This document shows positions 22,670 through 34,211 of a stretch of 64,000 nucleotides of DNA, piece by piece. The stretch is taken from assembly GCA_009760855.2 (NCBI GenBank), contig WPIO01000012.1:7979501-8043500 (forward strand), written 5' to 3'. The stretch is from Cristatella mucedo. Lineage: Eukaryota; Bryozoa; Phylactolaemata; Cristatellidae. A model generated the notes under the pieces. The model saw nothing but the letters and a program-made list of their open reading frames with translations, was not told where the DNA came from and made no database searches. The position numbers and the translations under genes are program-made. Every line of letters begins with the position of its first letter. The first letter of the stretch is position 1.

Positions 22670-22800
22670 GGTAAATTATAGGATCCACGGATAGAGCATC
22701 ACCTGCAGAGCCAGTTGCCAGCAGTTGCCGAACGTCGAGTCTGGTTAGAGTACCAAGAAATAAAGCAGCTGTTGCTCAGTAAAATTTTCTTTTTTTTCAG
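22670..22800 (-). other. Conserved coding-like block in Q1
   Basis: The minus strand gives 'FLGTLTRLDVRQLLATGSAG', then 'DALSVDP'. The same block occurs at 33400-33530 and 43245-43370 with the peptide largely preserved. I do not recognise the protein. It may be an exon of the module gene or a shared repeat. Confidence 0.4.
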
Positions 22801-23219
22801 CTAAAATTAAATATTGTCAAGCTGTCGGAAATAGAATCTAGAGTCCTCATCTTAAAGGAATCGCATTTGGTGGCAATATGTTCGATTCTGGGAGCCCCCT
22901 ATCATGCAGATACATGTTCTTTGTACAATCGGCTGAGGAAATACATTTTCAGCGCAAGGGACCTTATACGCGCGCCGTCTTGCATACTTCAATGTTTTCC
23001 AAGGCCAGACTTTTTGCAGGCAGTATACCTATCGCGTGTTGGTGTTAGCAGCACCATGGCCCGCGTTCTTTGAATCTGACTGGGTCAAAAAGCGATTATA
23101 GCATAAGTCATCCTAGCGCTGAGAAATCACCACGATAATCGTCGTCATCATCGCTGTTCGAAGCAACGAGCTTCGTCAATAACGATCCATCGTTTTCCAT
23201 TTCCTTGCCATTCTGATCG

Positions 23220-23480
23220 GAATCCGTGTGCCCTGAAACTGTCATCGATGTCCGCCACGGACTTTCAGTCCAAAGTTACGCATGCTCAGCCTAAGCTGGC
23301 AAAGAGTTTCTTGTACACATGAAGGATGTTTCCTATGGTCAGTCGAGATTCATTACCGATATTAAGTTCGTTTGCATAGCACCTAAGATCGATAATAAAC
23401 ATTAAGGAAAGCTGTCGTTACCGTATCTTTTTTAGTTATAGATGCCGTCCTTCGAACACAGGTATCTTCGATAATTTTTT
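23220..23480 (-). pseudogene. SAP30-like module M1, unit 1
   Basis: In broken minus-strand frames the module ends with 'FGLKVRG' and 'DIDDS', matching the C-terminal part of M4 (FILKVRGCDIDESD), and continues in an open acidic stretch ('TDSDQNGKEMENDGSLLTKL'). Its N-terminal side is cut by LINE A3. Frameshifts show decay. Confidence 0.5.
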
Positions 23481-23995
23481 TTATCTATTGCTCACTTTAA
23501 GGTTTTTTCATTCTTTGGCTCCAGCCTACCTAGCAGGTATACTGCCCCGCTAGTCTCAGTATCGTAGCACCCGCTTGTCGAATAATCTGAATCTAACTGT
23601 TTTCTATTCCCCGTACAAACCTCATATCCTTGTGAGACCGTGCCTTTAGTTCGTATGCTCTAAAGGCTTGGAACTTGTTCCCTACTTTCATCACGACATC
23701 TCCCTACTTGACCACATTTAAAAAGAAATTAAAAACGCACCTATTCATTACGGCATTTAGTGGATCCAAATGATTTCAACTGCACGTGCTAAAGCTGTGC
23801 ATGCTGCTACTAAAAACACTTGCACGGTGAAATTGTGTATGTCACCCTAAACCGTGTTGTTTTTGATGTTTATTAAACATGCTACCATGCGATCGTGCGT
23901 CCTTTGCAGCAATTATTAAGCGCCTAGAAAGAGATTGAGTTTTCTGAGGGCGCTTGATCGAGCGTATTATCATTATTATTATTATCATTGTACTC
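23480..23995 (+). mobile_element. LINE A copy A3, in block Q1
   Basis: 3' part only. 'cattctttggctccagcctacc', 'ccgtacaaacctcat' and the terminal hairpin with (ATT)n at about 23970-23995 are visible. The insertion is shared with A4 in unit 2 and A5 in unit 3, so it is older than the array. Confidence 0.8.
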
Positions 23996-23999
23996 CGCC

Positions 24000-24187
24000 C
24001 AGGGACATGGTCCTGATCTTCGTTAGGATCCTCATATAAGTCACTGTCTAGCTGCCTGAGCCAGTGACTGAGCTCGTCGACGAGTTCCTCATCCCTTTGC
24101 TAGTGTCATCTTCAAGGTGATGCAGCATGCCGTTTCGATTCGACACGTCGCCACCACATCCAGAAGTCATGTCGTTCAGTAGCTTAG
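24000..24187 (-). pseudogene. Acidic exon-like block, unit 1
   Basis: The minus strand encodes 'NGMLHHLEDDTSKG' and, after a 1-base deletion, 'DELSHWLRQLD' and 'EDPNEDQD'. The matching block in unit 2 (34755-34944) is open throughout. A 3' splice acceptor (T-rich tract, '...gggactgtag') sits at the same relative place in both, fixing the exon start. The frameshift here makes this copy a pseudoexon. The domain is not recognised. Confidence 0.5.
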
Positions 24188-24359
24188 CTACAGTCCCTCG
24201 ATAAAACAAATTTAAAATTTTGGTGTTAGCAGCACCGAGGCAGACGATCTTTAAATCTGGCAGGGTTGAAACAATCGATTGTAGCCTAAGCCACCATAAC
24301 TATCACAGCTTGTTTTAAGAAACTTTGTCAAGGACGATCCATCGTTTCTCATCGCCTTA

Positions 24360-24650
24360 TCATCCTGATCGTTATCTAACCTAGGACTCTCATCGATTTC
24401 CTAGCCACGGACATACAGTACAAAGTTACAGACTACGGTGTTTTTTATGGGCAGCCTAAGTTAGCGACAAGCTCATCGTACAAAAGAAGGTTATCCCCTA
24501 CGGTCAGTCAAGGCCTAATTCGAGATTACGTTCATTTGTAAAGCGCCGGACAGGGGTGTTGGAAAGAAAGAAAAATTCAGCTTCAGTTACCATTTGTTTT
24601 CTAGTTTAGGATGCTGTTTTTTAGGATGTTTATCCTCGATAAAAAACAAC
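24360..24650 (-). pseudogene. SAP30-like module M2, unit 1
   Basis: In broken frames: 'FFIEDKHPKKQHPKLEN', then 'NLLLYDEL' and 'FVLYVRG*EIDESPRLDNDQ'. These parallel FIEDARLRRKTPATRK and FILKVRGCDIDESD of M4. The segment 'ALQMNVIS' stands where M4 has RYAQEFNIT, in a shifted frame. Confidence 0.55.
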
Positions 24651-24689
24651 AAATCGTTTCCCACTGCATCATCATCTTGATCGCTATCT

Positions 24690-24975
24690 GCACTAGGGCT
24701 CTGGTCGATGTCCTACCAATGGATTTTGCGTACATAGTTAGGTACTATGGCGTCCCCTTGCACAGACCTAGCTGGCGAAGAGCTTCTTGAACATATAAAA
24801 GGTTTTCCATTCGGTCAGTTTGAAGTTCAATTCCGAGATCAAATTCATTTGCATAGCAGCTGACAGATTTATTAGACAAAAGGACAAGTCAGGTGCTGTA
24901 ACGATTTATTTTCTAGATAGGGATGCTGTCCTTCGAAAGTCCGTTCCTTCGATAGTCCTTACATGGTATGGCATA
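24690..24975 (-). pseudogene. SAP30-like module M3, unit 1
   Basis: Fragments 'FRRTASLSRK', 'APDLSFCL', 'YANEFDLGIELQTDRMENLL' and 'DIDQSPSADSDQDD' follow the order of the M4 exon, with one clear frameshift after 'INLS' and internal stops. Upstream 'NEICHTM' preserves the C-x2-like end of the zinc finger. It lies directly before M2, head to tail. Confidence 0.6.
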
Positions 24976-25319
24976 TCTCATTGTTTATAATCTTAGATAG
25001 AGAAACTATAAGAATGAAACAGAATTCTCGTCAATGTAATGACTTAGTTATGATGGGTCATTCTATGAGCTATTTCTACGGTTCCTTTACTGTTGTAACT
25101 AGTCACAGGTAAACGTGCAACGTAACAGCTATAACATTTCAGCAATTGGTAGTAATTGCAAAGATGCCTAACGTTTGCGATTCTTCAACTTCCCACCAAA
25201 GACCTCTGCAGCTACGAAAGTTTGCAGTGTAGCCAGCCCATCAGTGGCTCTGCCGATAGACTTTGAATTTGCTTAGGGCAAAATATTTTATAGGGTCACT
25301 TTGGAAGACCAAGATTCAT

Positions 25320-26075
25320 CAGAAAAACAGGAATCTCTAATATAAAGTATCCAAGATTAGGAGCTGTCTCCCACAGTGGCTTGTAAAAAATTTAAGTAGC
25401 TCTTTAGTTCTGTCTCGGCTTGATTATTGTAATTCCCTTTTGGCTGGGCTGCCAAAGAAAGCTATTATGCCACTACAGTGGACTGTGAATATGGCTGCAA
25501 GGCTGGTCTTCAAGTCCCAGCGGTTTGAGCACGTGTCTCCTTTGCTGAAAGAGCAAGGATGGTTGCCGGTTGAGCAAAGGATACAGAGCAAAGTTCTTAC
25601 GCTGACCCACAAGGCCGGCCATGGCCTGGCTCCTTCGTACCTAGCTGAACTGCTGCATCAGTTTCAGTCTGTTCGTGCCCTGAGTTCCTGTGCGGACAAT
25701 AAATTAGCTGTCCCATTCCTCCGCTTAAAGACAGTTAGCGACAGAAGCTTTAGCTCTGCTGGTCCTAGGCTGTGGAACTCGCTTCCACAATTCTTACGCA
25801 ACGACAACTACTTTTCTACTGCCAACTATGGCACATCTTTTTCAGCAGTCCCGAGCTGCTACTTCTATGCTACTCACTACCTCAACTGCTCTCCTGACTC
25901 TGCTATGCTTCCCACTTTCTCTTTGTTGCGTGAGACGAAGTCTGTTGGCTACCGAATGCGTACCGAAAGCCGCTTAGGCTATGAGTGCGCTATACAAAAC
26001 TCACCTGCGTAACACCCACATGGTCTTTATGACTTTGTGGAGTTACAGACAGAGATACATTACATAAAGTAATAT
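25320..26075 (+). mobile_element. LINE B copy B4
   Basis: 5'-truncated. The frame 25440-26012 is open for 190 codons: 'VNMAARLVFKSQRFEHVSP', 'EQRIQSKVLTLTHK', 'SSAGPRLWNSLPQFLRN', 'KSVGYRMRTESRLG'. It ends with the terminal hairpin and 'gagatacattacat'. The intact frame over the preserved part marks it as fairly young. Confidence 0.85.
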
Positions 26076-26275
26076 ACCTTCGCCGTTAACTCCACAAAGT
26101 CATGAACATTATGTGATTGTTTCACAGGAGGGTTTTGACTAACGGGCTCGTAGCTTAAGCAGCTTTCGGTATGCATTTGGTAGCCAGCAGACCTTATCTC
26201 ACTAAACATAGAGAAAGTGAGAAACACAGAAAAGTCAGGACTGCTCTTAAGGTAGTGAGTGGCGTATAACGTCCT
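26055..26275 (-). mobile_element. LINE B 3' end (B5), shared by array copies
   Basis: 'ccgttaactccacaaagtc' and 'gtagccagcagacc' are the reverse of the LINE B end. It sits next to the M4 tail block as in copy 0 and unit 2. LINE B4 lies immediately to the left in opposite orientation. Confidence 0.65.
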
Positions 26276-26839
26276 TATAACTTGGAGTTTCTCTCCAATT
26301 ATATGACAGGCTTGTAGCTTTGTACTATGCCGTTCGCATTTTTGGGAACGCCTTTGCGACTGCACTTACACTTTGTTTATGATTAAGATAAAAAATCCAA
26401 TCGAATATGATATCACAGACAAATCTGTATCTTAGAGAATGCGTTTCATGCAAGTTCATTGCAAAATCGTGCAATTCAAAAAGAAATTAAGGTGAACATT
26501 TTGAGTTCCAATTGACCTCTGCAAAATAAAGTGAATAACTTATAACTTGAGTTAAATAGCGGAGCAATTTTATATTTTACTTCAAGTATATCTTGAATTT
26601 ACAATAGAATCATGTACAATAAGTGCCACATACAGACTGCAACCAAGCTTCTACTGTATACGCGTCTGGATACCGATATCACGCTAGAAGGAAATTTTAC
26701 GTAAAAGCAAATAGCTATGCCTGTCAACAATCTCAGATGAGGACGTAGCCACCTTAGCAGTATCTACCGCAGTGCTTTTTTCAAAGGTTTTTTGGGCTAC
26801 AACTAGTGCAGGAATAAGGGCCGGTCGAATGACTAAAAA

Positions 26840-27060
26840 ACTGCTCCATGAAAACCTTGGTCATCATCGTTCATTTCGCCGAGAGTCGCCTGCTTTATAC
26901 GTCGAGTTTGTTCCGGTTTCCAAGCGTGTTTCTTCCTTACTTTGTTATTCAAAAGCTTCTTAGAGTAGGCAAGCAATATCGATATTCATATTGCAGACTG
27001 CTCCACAGTTGCACGACTCCTGTCTTCCCACATCCGGTGTCATGGCCAGTTCTGAACTTC
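26840..27060 (-). pseudogene. M4 tail block, unit 1, decayed
   Basis: Counterpart of 36794-37021. 'MNIDIACLL' and 'EQTRRIKQATLGEMNDDDQG' remain, but the central 'ATDKSEVG' part is deleted and the frame is broken. Confidence 0.45.
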
Positions 27061-27079
27061 CGGTCTTTGTAGTTTCTTC

Positions 27080-27379
27080 TTAATCACACTCGTAAATGTC
27101 GCAGCGACGGACTTTTAGAATAAAATTATGTGCGGTACCTTCGCCATCCAAATCCATGGAATAAAAGTGCTCCTCGATAGCATGTAGCTGCTCCTCCCTG
27201 GTGGCACCAGGATCAATTGTGATGTTAAATTCTTGTGCATAGCGCCTGAGAGAAGTATCCGACAGACAGCTTAAGTCAGGTGCCATCACCTTTGGTTTTC
27301 TTGTTGCTGGTGTTTTCCTTCGGAGGCGCGCGTCTTCGATGAAGGTTGCATGATGATCACAAATGTTCTTGTGTGGAAC
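27080..27379 (-). CDS. SAP30-like exon (module M4, unit 1), partial gene
   Basis: The open exon of about 99 codons encodes the end of a SAP30 zinc finger ('VPHKNICDHHATFIEDARL', with the C-x2-H pair), a basic linker ('RRKTPATRKPKVM') and a Sin3-binding-like region ('DLSCLSDTSLRRYAQEFN', 'TREEQLHAIEEHF', 'HNFILKV'). In SAP30 these parts bind zinc and the PAH3 domain of Sin3. The exon starts after an acceptor 'tttctatttaag' conserved in all M4 copies, so this is duplicated genomic DNA. The stop lies at 27080-27082. No upstream exon with the first two zinc cysteines is found. It may be a live exon or a recently decayed one; its C-terminal 20 residues have changed most ('RRCDIYECD'). Confidence 0.6.
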   Translation of the reverse strand, partial: VPHKNICDHHATFIEDARLRRKTPATRKPKVMAPDLSCLSDTSLRRYAQEFNITIDPGATREEQLHAIEEHFYSMDLDGEGTAHNFILKVRRCDIYECD

Positions 27380-27524
27380 CTTAAATAGAAAATACAAATG
27401 GATACAATTGAATTTCAGTCGGACGAGCGACATTTGGCCAATGGCATAAATATAAACATTTTTAGGATGGTTCATCGTCATACGCAAATGTTTCCGTTCC
27501 CTTCTCAGTTACGTATGCTATCTG

Positions 27525-27531
<7 letters not shown>

Positions 27532-27611
<80 letters not shown>
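27532..27611. repeat. (CT)n microsatellite
   Basis: Pure CT run of about 80 bp in the presumed intron upstream of M4. The counterpart in unit 2 (37520-37600) is interrupted by CACTC. Confidence 0.95.
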
Positions 27612-27614
<3 letters not shown>

Positions 27615-28549
27615 TGTCGAACTCCTAATTTTTTTCTCCAGCATACAGGTTTCTGCTATCTCAATCTCTCCTAGTCTCTCTCTCTCAGTCTTCCTTCTGC
27701 CGTAGATAAAAGGTAAAAGTGAAATAACCTCCACTTCCGTTACACGCGTATGCTGATATAATTTTTTTTTTCTTATTTCATTCTCCGTCATTATCTCTCT
27801 CTACGGCTACCTTTATCCCAATCGAATTTAGAGTCGAATCCCATGGAGTTTGAGTGACCTAATTTTTAGCTAAGCCGGGAATTGCCTTAGGATATCAAGG
27901 CTCACAAAAAGGTGGCACTAGGAAGTGGAAGAATGAAAAGCTCTTACCAACGAAGGATAGTGCTACTGACCTCTGGTACGTACAGATCAAAGACATCACG
28001 AAAGGATCAAGACTCTGAGTTAGTGTTGCCCAAAAAGGCCAAAATGGAAAGATTTTAGAAGGCCAACCTGCCATTTATAAAGGTAGTAATACCTCAAGGG
28101 AACTCCTAGCGCCTATAGCTTTGAATTGCATCCCTTGTTTTGACATGCTGTCTACTACAATCACAAATCTAATTTCTGCTCAGTGTCCATACTTCAAGGA
28201 CGGCAACATGTATCTGCGAAAGGCCCAGTGCTAAACCCTGCACGGCCGACGTTAAAGGGATAGTGTCAGTGTTGCATCAACATTAACATGGTCATAGCAG
28301 TCACGAGGCTGGATGACGGCTTGCGACAGCAATATTAACCTGAAAACACTCTACCAAGAAAATTCTAGCTTTTCATTGGCTTAGCGAATGGCTGGGTGTC
28401 GCCTGCTGATTGACATCATAGCACTGCCGAAGATCACAGTCACCTGTCGAGACCTTGCACAGTTATACAAGGACGATGAAGGGATCGGTATTAGTTAAAA
28501 TGCGGTAAGTATGAGCCTTGCTACTGGTCATGTTCCAGCAGACTGAAAA

Positions 28550-29610
28550 CCGTAAGGTTCAGCTCATCAGCCATGATAATGTACACCGCTTACGGCGGAC
28601 CGACGACCATGCATACTGGACAGATTAGGACTAGATGTCTGCTTCATAGACAGACGAAAGCAAGTCGACGATGTTTGGCAATAGCAAAGCCGGGATTGAG
28701 GGTAACCCAAAGTAATGATGCCGCATACAGGCACGGTGGCGCTATTGAAACTACAGTGGCAGATGGAGGCAAGCCAGTGATGACTGGCATTGCTTGACCC
28801 CAACAGGTGTCGGGGATTTATGTCAAATCTGAGGTATGGTAGACCAACACGTTCACCTACAGGTCAGGCTTTCGAGGAAACTGGCATGTGAGGTGCAAGC
28901 CCTCTCCATACAGATCAATAAATCAGGCAGTAAAATGACAATAAGTTAACAGCCAGGTCAGCTAATGTCTGAAGAATAAGATGTAGGGCAAAGGCAGTCA
29001 CCCAGCAAGTCACCAGACCTGCTTCTCCTAGAACATTTATTCGACGACTTCAACAGGCACCCACGGCGGGATGGGCTGCTCCGCCAGCATACAGAGCGGC
29101 TACTTTCAACAAGACACACTCTCTGTGTAATGCTAAAGCAGATAAGTCTGCGAAGAAAACGACCTGTGCTATTCATGCCTTGCTCGACAATAAAGAAGAT
29201 TGCAAACAATCGCAGTGGGCCGACCTCTTGTATACATGCAAATTACATTCTTAGCCTATTCAATGGCTTTATTTGTGCAGCAGCTGAATAGCCTTTTCTG
29301 CTTTCATCACAGCTGCAATTTTCTATAAAGCACCGCCCAATTGCACGATTCCAACTATCAACCTAAATCGTTGCTTGTCAGCACCTTAGCTTCTAGCTAT
29401 CACGGCCGAGTGGATCCGAAATGCATTCGGTGGTTTGCACAGTGTCAAATATTTTCACCCACTCTGCACCGCTATATCTTGTCTGGCGTCTTGGAAAACC
29501 TTCCACCAACCAAAACGAGTAGCAGCCACAGCACCTGTAGCCATCCTATTTTCCGCATCCACTGATTACGTAAGCAAATCTAGATCAAGATGATTTAAGC
29601 AGCTTCCGCC
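28550..29610. other. Unidentified 1.05-kb insertion in the old LINE A
   Basis: Lies between RT pieces that should be about 90 bp apart. No terminal repeats, transposase motifs or LINE/SINE tail are visible. Overlapping short frames (28567-28803, 28958-29209) show no recognised domain. Repeated unchanged at 38541-39605. Confidence 0.4.
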
Positions 29611-30235
29611 AAGGCCATCTTTTGTCGTTCTTATCAAATATCTAGAAAGAGGTGAACTAACTGAACTATTATACTTAGCCCTTAAAACTGGCGAGTAAGT
29701 TAAAGTCAGAGCTTTGAGCCAACTACTCGGCTGGGTCAGCAACACCTGGGCTATGTAACTACATTAGGAATGCAGACTTGGTTAAGTCTTTGTGCTTGTC
29801 GTGATTCCTCTTGCCGCAGCATTCGATACTATTGATCACAAAGTCCTTCTTGAGTGCCTCGAATCTTGACAGGGCATTGCTGGAATGGCACTGCAATGGT
29901 TCAAAGCCTTTCTCAGTGTGGGACCCCAGATGTTTCATGTAAACGGCCAGAGAGCATCCAGAGAACTACTACAGTTTGGCCAACCTCATACCATTATGCT
30001 ATGTCCACTTCATTTCACACTTTACACTCTCCCTCTTGCTGATGTGGTCGTCAGGCACAATATTGGCCTTACCTTGTATACAGGTGGCATTCACTTGTAC
30101 TTTTGATTTGACTTCTCCCATCCATCGAGCGCATCTTATTCTCTGCAAATCCTTGCTGGGTGAATTGATGAAAGTCAACACACGGCTGGCAGCGAACTTG
30201 CATGAAATTATAGACGACAACAGCCAAACTACTTG

Positions 30236-30569
30236 TGTTGAGATAGTAACATAGAAAGCATACCCTAGCCTACGCCACAGCCCCCCCCCCCGACAACTTC
30301 ATTAGCCGCCGAATAAAGGTCACGGGGGCGGGGACCTCCTGACCTTGATTGACTGACCAATCGAAACGCAGCGCACCTGCTGCAGGTGCAAGCGACTGGG
30401 CTGGCCAATCGGAGAGCAGCGTTCCAGGGCGCAGACGACGGGAAGCTCCGTCGGTGAAAACGTCTGCAGACAAAAGTCGTTGATTAAACGTTGTTGAGTT
30501 CGGTTGTATTCCGAATGTTACAAGTCATTTTCTGGTAAGCAATTTGTGCTCACACCCAAGCTCACAACA
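30236..30569 (+). mobile_element. Solo-LTR-like insertion in the old LINE A
   Basis: About 334 bp, starting TGTTG and ending CAACA, between RT codons that are adjacent in LINE A. It contains a poly-C run, a GC box (gggggcgggg), two CCAAT boxes (30357-30361 and 30405-30409) and ATTAAA at about 30484. This promoter-then-polyadenylation layout fits an LTR. A target duplication is not clear. The orientation is inferred from CCAAT and ATTAAA order. Confidence 0.4.
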
Positions 30570-32419
30570 CATATTGTGGATAAACCTAGTGGATTCAGAA
30601 ATTGGAAAACCTATCGCTCACAATTAGCTCAGCCAGCATCACACTCAGGTTGAACCTGCACGTAATCTAGTGTCCTGTTCTAATGTGACCTTTCATTAAA
30701 CGAGTACATCAACTGCACAGTTGATTCGTTCCAATGCCAGGTACCTGACGTTGCCCGACAAAGGGCTTGCTTAGACAAGGGTAGTACACCCACATTAGTC
30801 GGTGCATTTCTGACATCCCTTCTCGACATCTGTAAGTCACTGGTTTCAGCTGTTGCCATGTAAGCAATCAGTGGCTTACAGTTAATGCGAACGTTCTGCA
30901 GCTAGTTTTGCCTGTCCTGAAGTTTTCAGTTTCAACGGCACATGCTTGATGGTCTAGAGGCGTGCACAATCAGGCGTGTACAATCAGGCGCATGTAGTTG
31001 GCTCAGAACTGGCATTTGCTACATCGAAACACAACGCACCGACATGCACTGGCTTCGAATCAAACAGTTCATCGAACTCGAGGTTCTTTAGTAACTATTA
31101 CCACACTTAATATCTAGCCCCAGCCTACCTATTATAACTGCTCACCCGCCAGTCTCAGAATCGTACAGCTCGCTGTTCGCACTCGACTCGTTTAGGGATA
31201 CCTCTGGAGAACTTCAAAACCGTCAGAGATCAAGCCCTGTGGTTTTTTCACACTCCGAATTTCTGCACCTTACCACCGACCTAGGTCACGACGTTGCCTG
31301 GCAAGACAACATTTAAAACAAATCAATAGTTCGGTAATGCTTTCTTCACGAGACCTGCAACGTGCCTACAAAGTGAATTACTTCTCTAGGCGTTCTCTAA
31401 ATATACGCTTATTTCTATTACGCTCTGGGGAGTTTTCAGCGACTATTTTCAATGAAGGTTTGACTAAATTTTCTGAGAGAAGACAACGCTGATAACGATA
31501 GGTCGTTTGCATAGCTTTCTCGGTGACCTGAATCTCCATGCAGTCGTTTTACGCTTCGATGCAAGAAAGTCAACAACGCAGGATTTGAGACACATACTGG
31601 AGCAAGCATGCAAGCAAAAAAGGGTATCACGTTTCCGCGAGGATACTAACAGCATCGAAAGTATCGTACAACGGGGATTCACACACTGTGCTAACGAACC
31701 TCAATAAGGGAATGGTGTCTTCACAGACATCCGTCGACAGTGTGCGACGAGGCGATGGGAACATGCAACGTCTGAAAAGTTCCACCATCCACGGCGCACT
31801 TGAGGCCACTAGCAAATGCTTAGCCACTATTAGCCAATTCCTTAGCTACTCGTTAGCTGTATAGGAATTGAAGAAGGAGAGCGGTCTAGCCAACCCAGCG
31901 GCACGTCGCCCTCTAAATCAGCCGAGCGTGGCCAGTTCCGAGCATCCGGCACCTTAAGCCAAGCAAGCGACCGAATACGACAAACGTACAGGCTACCAAG
32001 GGCCAATGCAATATAATAACCATTCCTTAAACCACCCTACCCGTTCGCTGGTCACTAATATCTTACTTGCACGTTGCACTTAAGCTCCAAACTTCGCTGC
32101 TGGGTCGTCCGACTCGCTCTAGGTCCGTAACTTGACTTGCCGGCCTGTCGCCGGCAAGCGACACCGGAATCCACCAGGCAGCACCGTTTCGCGTCGCTCT
32201 CCAATGACAACTGCTCCATACCTGCATAACGTAAAGGCGTCTTATTAGTACCTATTCAAGTAAATTCTTAACAGTGAGATCATTCGCAGAAGAGCAGTTG
32301 GCGCTACTCATTACCGAAGGCAAGACCCGTCTCCGGCACAGATACAGCGAGCACATGAAACGAACATTACAGGTAGGGCCGCATGAAGGTACCCTTTTCG
32401 ACAACCTTGGCATAAAATG

Positions 32420-32545
32420 GATAATAATAATAATAACAATAATAATATTAATAATTATTATTATAATAATACCTTTATGTAGCTCCCCTACAGATCTCTT
32501 ATTAGTCTCCTTTAGGCACTTTAGATTTCCTGCATCTGGCCGGAG
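32420..32545 (-). mobile_element. Old LINE A/SINE-type tail in block P2
   Basis: (ATA)n followed by 'gtctcctttaggcactttag', the reverse of a decayed LINE A-type end. Shared with units 1 and 3. Confidence 0.45.
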
Positions 32546-33399
32546 AGGTACAATTAGTCCAAGGGATTAACTACCATGGTTCTCCGTCGATCGCTTTCGA
32601 TACACAGGATGGGCGGATCCTCGATGATGAGTTCATTTTACCTGCTAATTAACTGCAATCTTGTACTGCCTTATGGAAAACCCGGTTCGAGGTCAAGCGT
32701 TTAGCCTTTTACTGTCTCTCACTCAGCAATAGAAGAGGAAACTGCAAATATCTTGTGCCGACCTTGAGAAGGTGCTGCAACCAGCAGATCTATTCCATGC
32801 ACCGCAAGTTGTATACCCAACAGTTCCACTACTGTTGGTATGTGCGTCTGAGACCAGTGTTTGCGAATGCAAGGTAGATGCAACGGCTACGTTCCACAAC
32901 GGCCCGAAACGGAAAAGCCCGTGCCCCTGCGAAGCTTTGCCGTGCAGCCTGTCAATGAGTGGCTACGGTAACTAAGCGTCGCCATTGTAGGATCATTTCT
33001 AAATGACTCAGATTGACTTTGAACATTTTTTAGTACCTACATATTATATGGGGTCGTAAAATTGTGCAGGGATTGTAGAATTCTTTCAGTTTTTCTTTAC
33101 GGCCGAGCGAGCATAGAGACAGGTATAATTACAAAATTAATAAAAAAAAAAGAGCACCGGCTTTAACAGCTGCCCCTACATGCAACTGACAGTGAACCCA
33201 ATTAAGTCAGTACCCAACGATTGCGACTAAACAGTCAAGCTCTTTAGCATTGACAAATTTAACGTCACTGAAAAAGAACAAACATAAATCGAGGGAAACA
33301 ATATTGTAATTACCGCAATATTAGCCTATCAACCCGCAGCCATTGATTGAATGCATCGTCTCATGACTGGGTTCATGTCATTTGGGTCCGTTTTGAGTG

Positions 33400-33530
33400 G
33401 ATAAATGCATGGGATTCACGGTTATAGCATCACCTGCAGAGCAAGTGGCAAGCAGTTGTCGCACGTCGAGTCTGGTGAGGATACCGAGAAATGAAGCCAC
33501 TGTCGCTCAGTCTAATTTCGTTGTTTCGTC
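33400..33530 (-). other. Conserved coding-like block in Q2
   Basis: The minus strand reads 'ATVASFLGILTRLDVRQLLA', then 'TCSAGDAITVNPMHLS'. The peptide is largely kept in unit 1 (22670-22800) and unit 3 (43245-43370). Function unknown. Confidence 0.4.
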
Positions 33531-33949
33531 TAAACTTAATTATTTTCAAGCTGTCGAAAATAGAATCTGTAGTTTTCTCATCTTAACGGTACCACGTTTG
33601 GTGGCAATATGTTCAAGTCTGGGAGCCCCCTATGGTGCTGATACATGTTGTTCGTACAATCTGTTGATGAAATGCATTTTCAGTGTCGGAGACCTTATAC
33701 GTGTCCCGTCTTGGATACTTTAGTGTTTTCCAAACCCAGAAGTTTCGCAGGCAGCATACCTATCATGTGTTGTTTTAGCAGCACGATGGCCCGCATTCTT
33801 TGAATCTGACTGGAAAAAAACGCGATGGAAGCATAGGTCATCCAATCTCTGATGCATCACCATGACAATCGTCGCCATCTGTGCTGCTCGAAGTAACCAG
33901 CGTCGTCAACGATCCGCCGATCCGCTGCCTCGTCATTCCGATCGGAATC

Positions 33950-34210
33950 TGTCTGCCCTGAGACTCTCATCGATGTCCGCCATGGACATTCAGCACAAAG
34001 TTACGGATGCTCAGCCTAAGGTGAAAAATACCTTCTTGTACGCATGAAAATATCTCCTGTGGTCAGTCGAGGTTCATTTCCCATATTACATTCGTTTGCA
34101 TAGCGCCTAAGATTGATATTAAACGTAAAGGAATTGTCAGCGGCCCGTACAGTACCTATTCTAGTTTTAGCTGTTGTCCCTCGAAGGCAGTTATCTTCGA
34201 GAACCTGTTT
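33950..34210 (-). pseudogene. SAP30-like module M1, unit 2
   Basis: A partly open minus-strand frame (34016-34213) gives 'LEDNCLRGTTAKTR', then 'INLRRYANECNMG', matching IEDARLRRKTPATR and SLRRYAQEFNI of M4. The C-terminal side continues as 'DIDES' in another frame. The N-terminal side abuts LINE A4. Confidence 0.6.
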
Positions 34211-34211
34211 C

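Larger units (their letters stand above)
28140..31420 (+). mobile_element. Ancient LINE A in block R1, with two insertions
   Basis: Plus-strand RT remnants in order: 'MSLATGHVPA' (28503-28535), 'FLSFLSKYLERG'-like (29625), 'AAAFDTIDHKVLLECLES' (about 29816-29868), 'ALQWFKAFLSVG', 'LYTLPLADVVVRHNIGLTLY' (30024-30085, where YADD has become YTGG), then 'ACLDKG' and the C-terminal region to 31350. Two stretches do not belong: 28550-29610 (unidentified) and 30236-30569 (LTR-like). Limits before 28500 are uncertain. Confidence 0.65.
19715..31870. repeat. Array unit 1 (blocks P1, Q1, R1)
   Basis: P1 starts at 'ctagccaacccagcggcac' (about 19733), which recurs at about 31887 and 41880. Q1 (22340-27150) matches 32905-37140 and 42900-44236 at moderate similarity. 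R1 (27150-31870) matches 37140-41860 almost exactly. The unit is longer than the 9990-bp unit 2 because it carries a LINE B insertion (20653-21556) and about 700 bp of other inserted sequence (21650-22340). Confidence 0.8.

Noticed and set aside
27462-27791. Arg/Glu-repeat frame
   Set aside because: Encoded by the CT/GA microsatellite.
28143-28180. RT-like peptide resembling the LINE A stretch before MSLASG
   Set aside because: The match is very short, and the same DNA aligns with copy 0 in a different context. It is not used to set the LINE boundary firmly.
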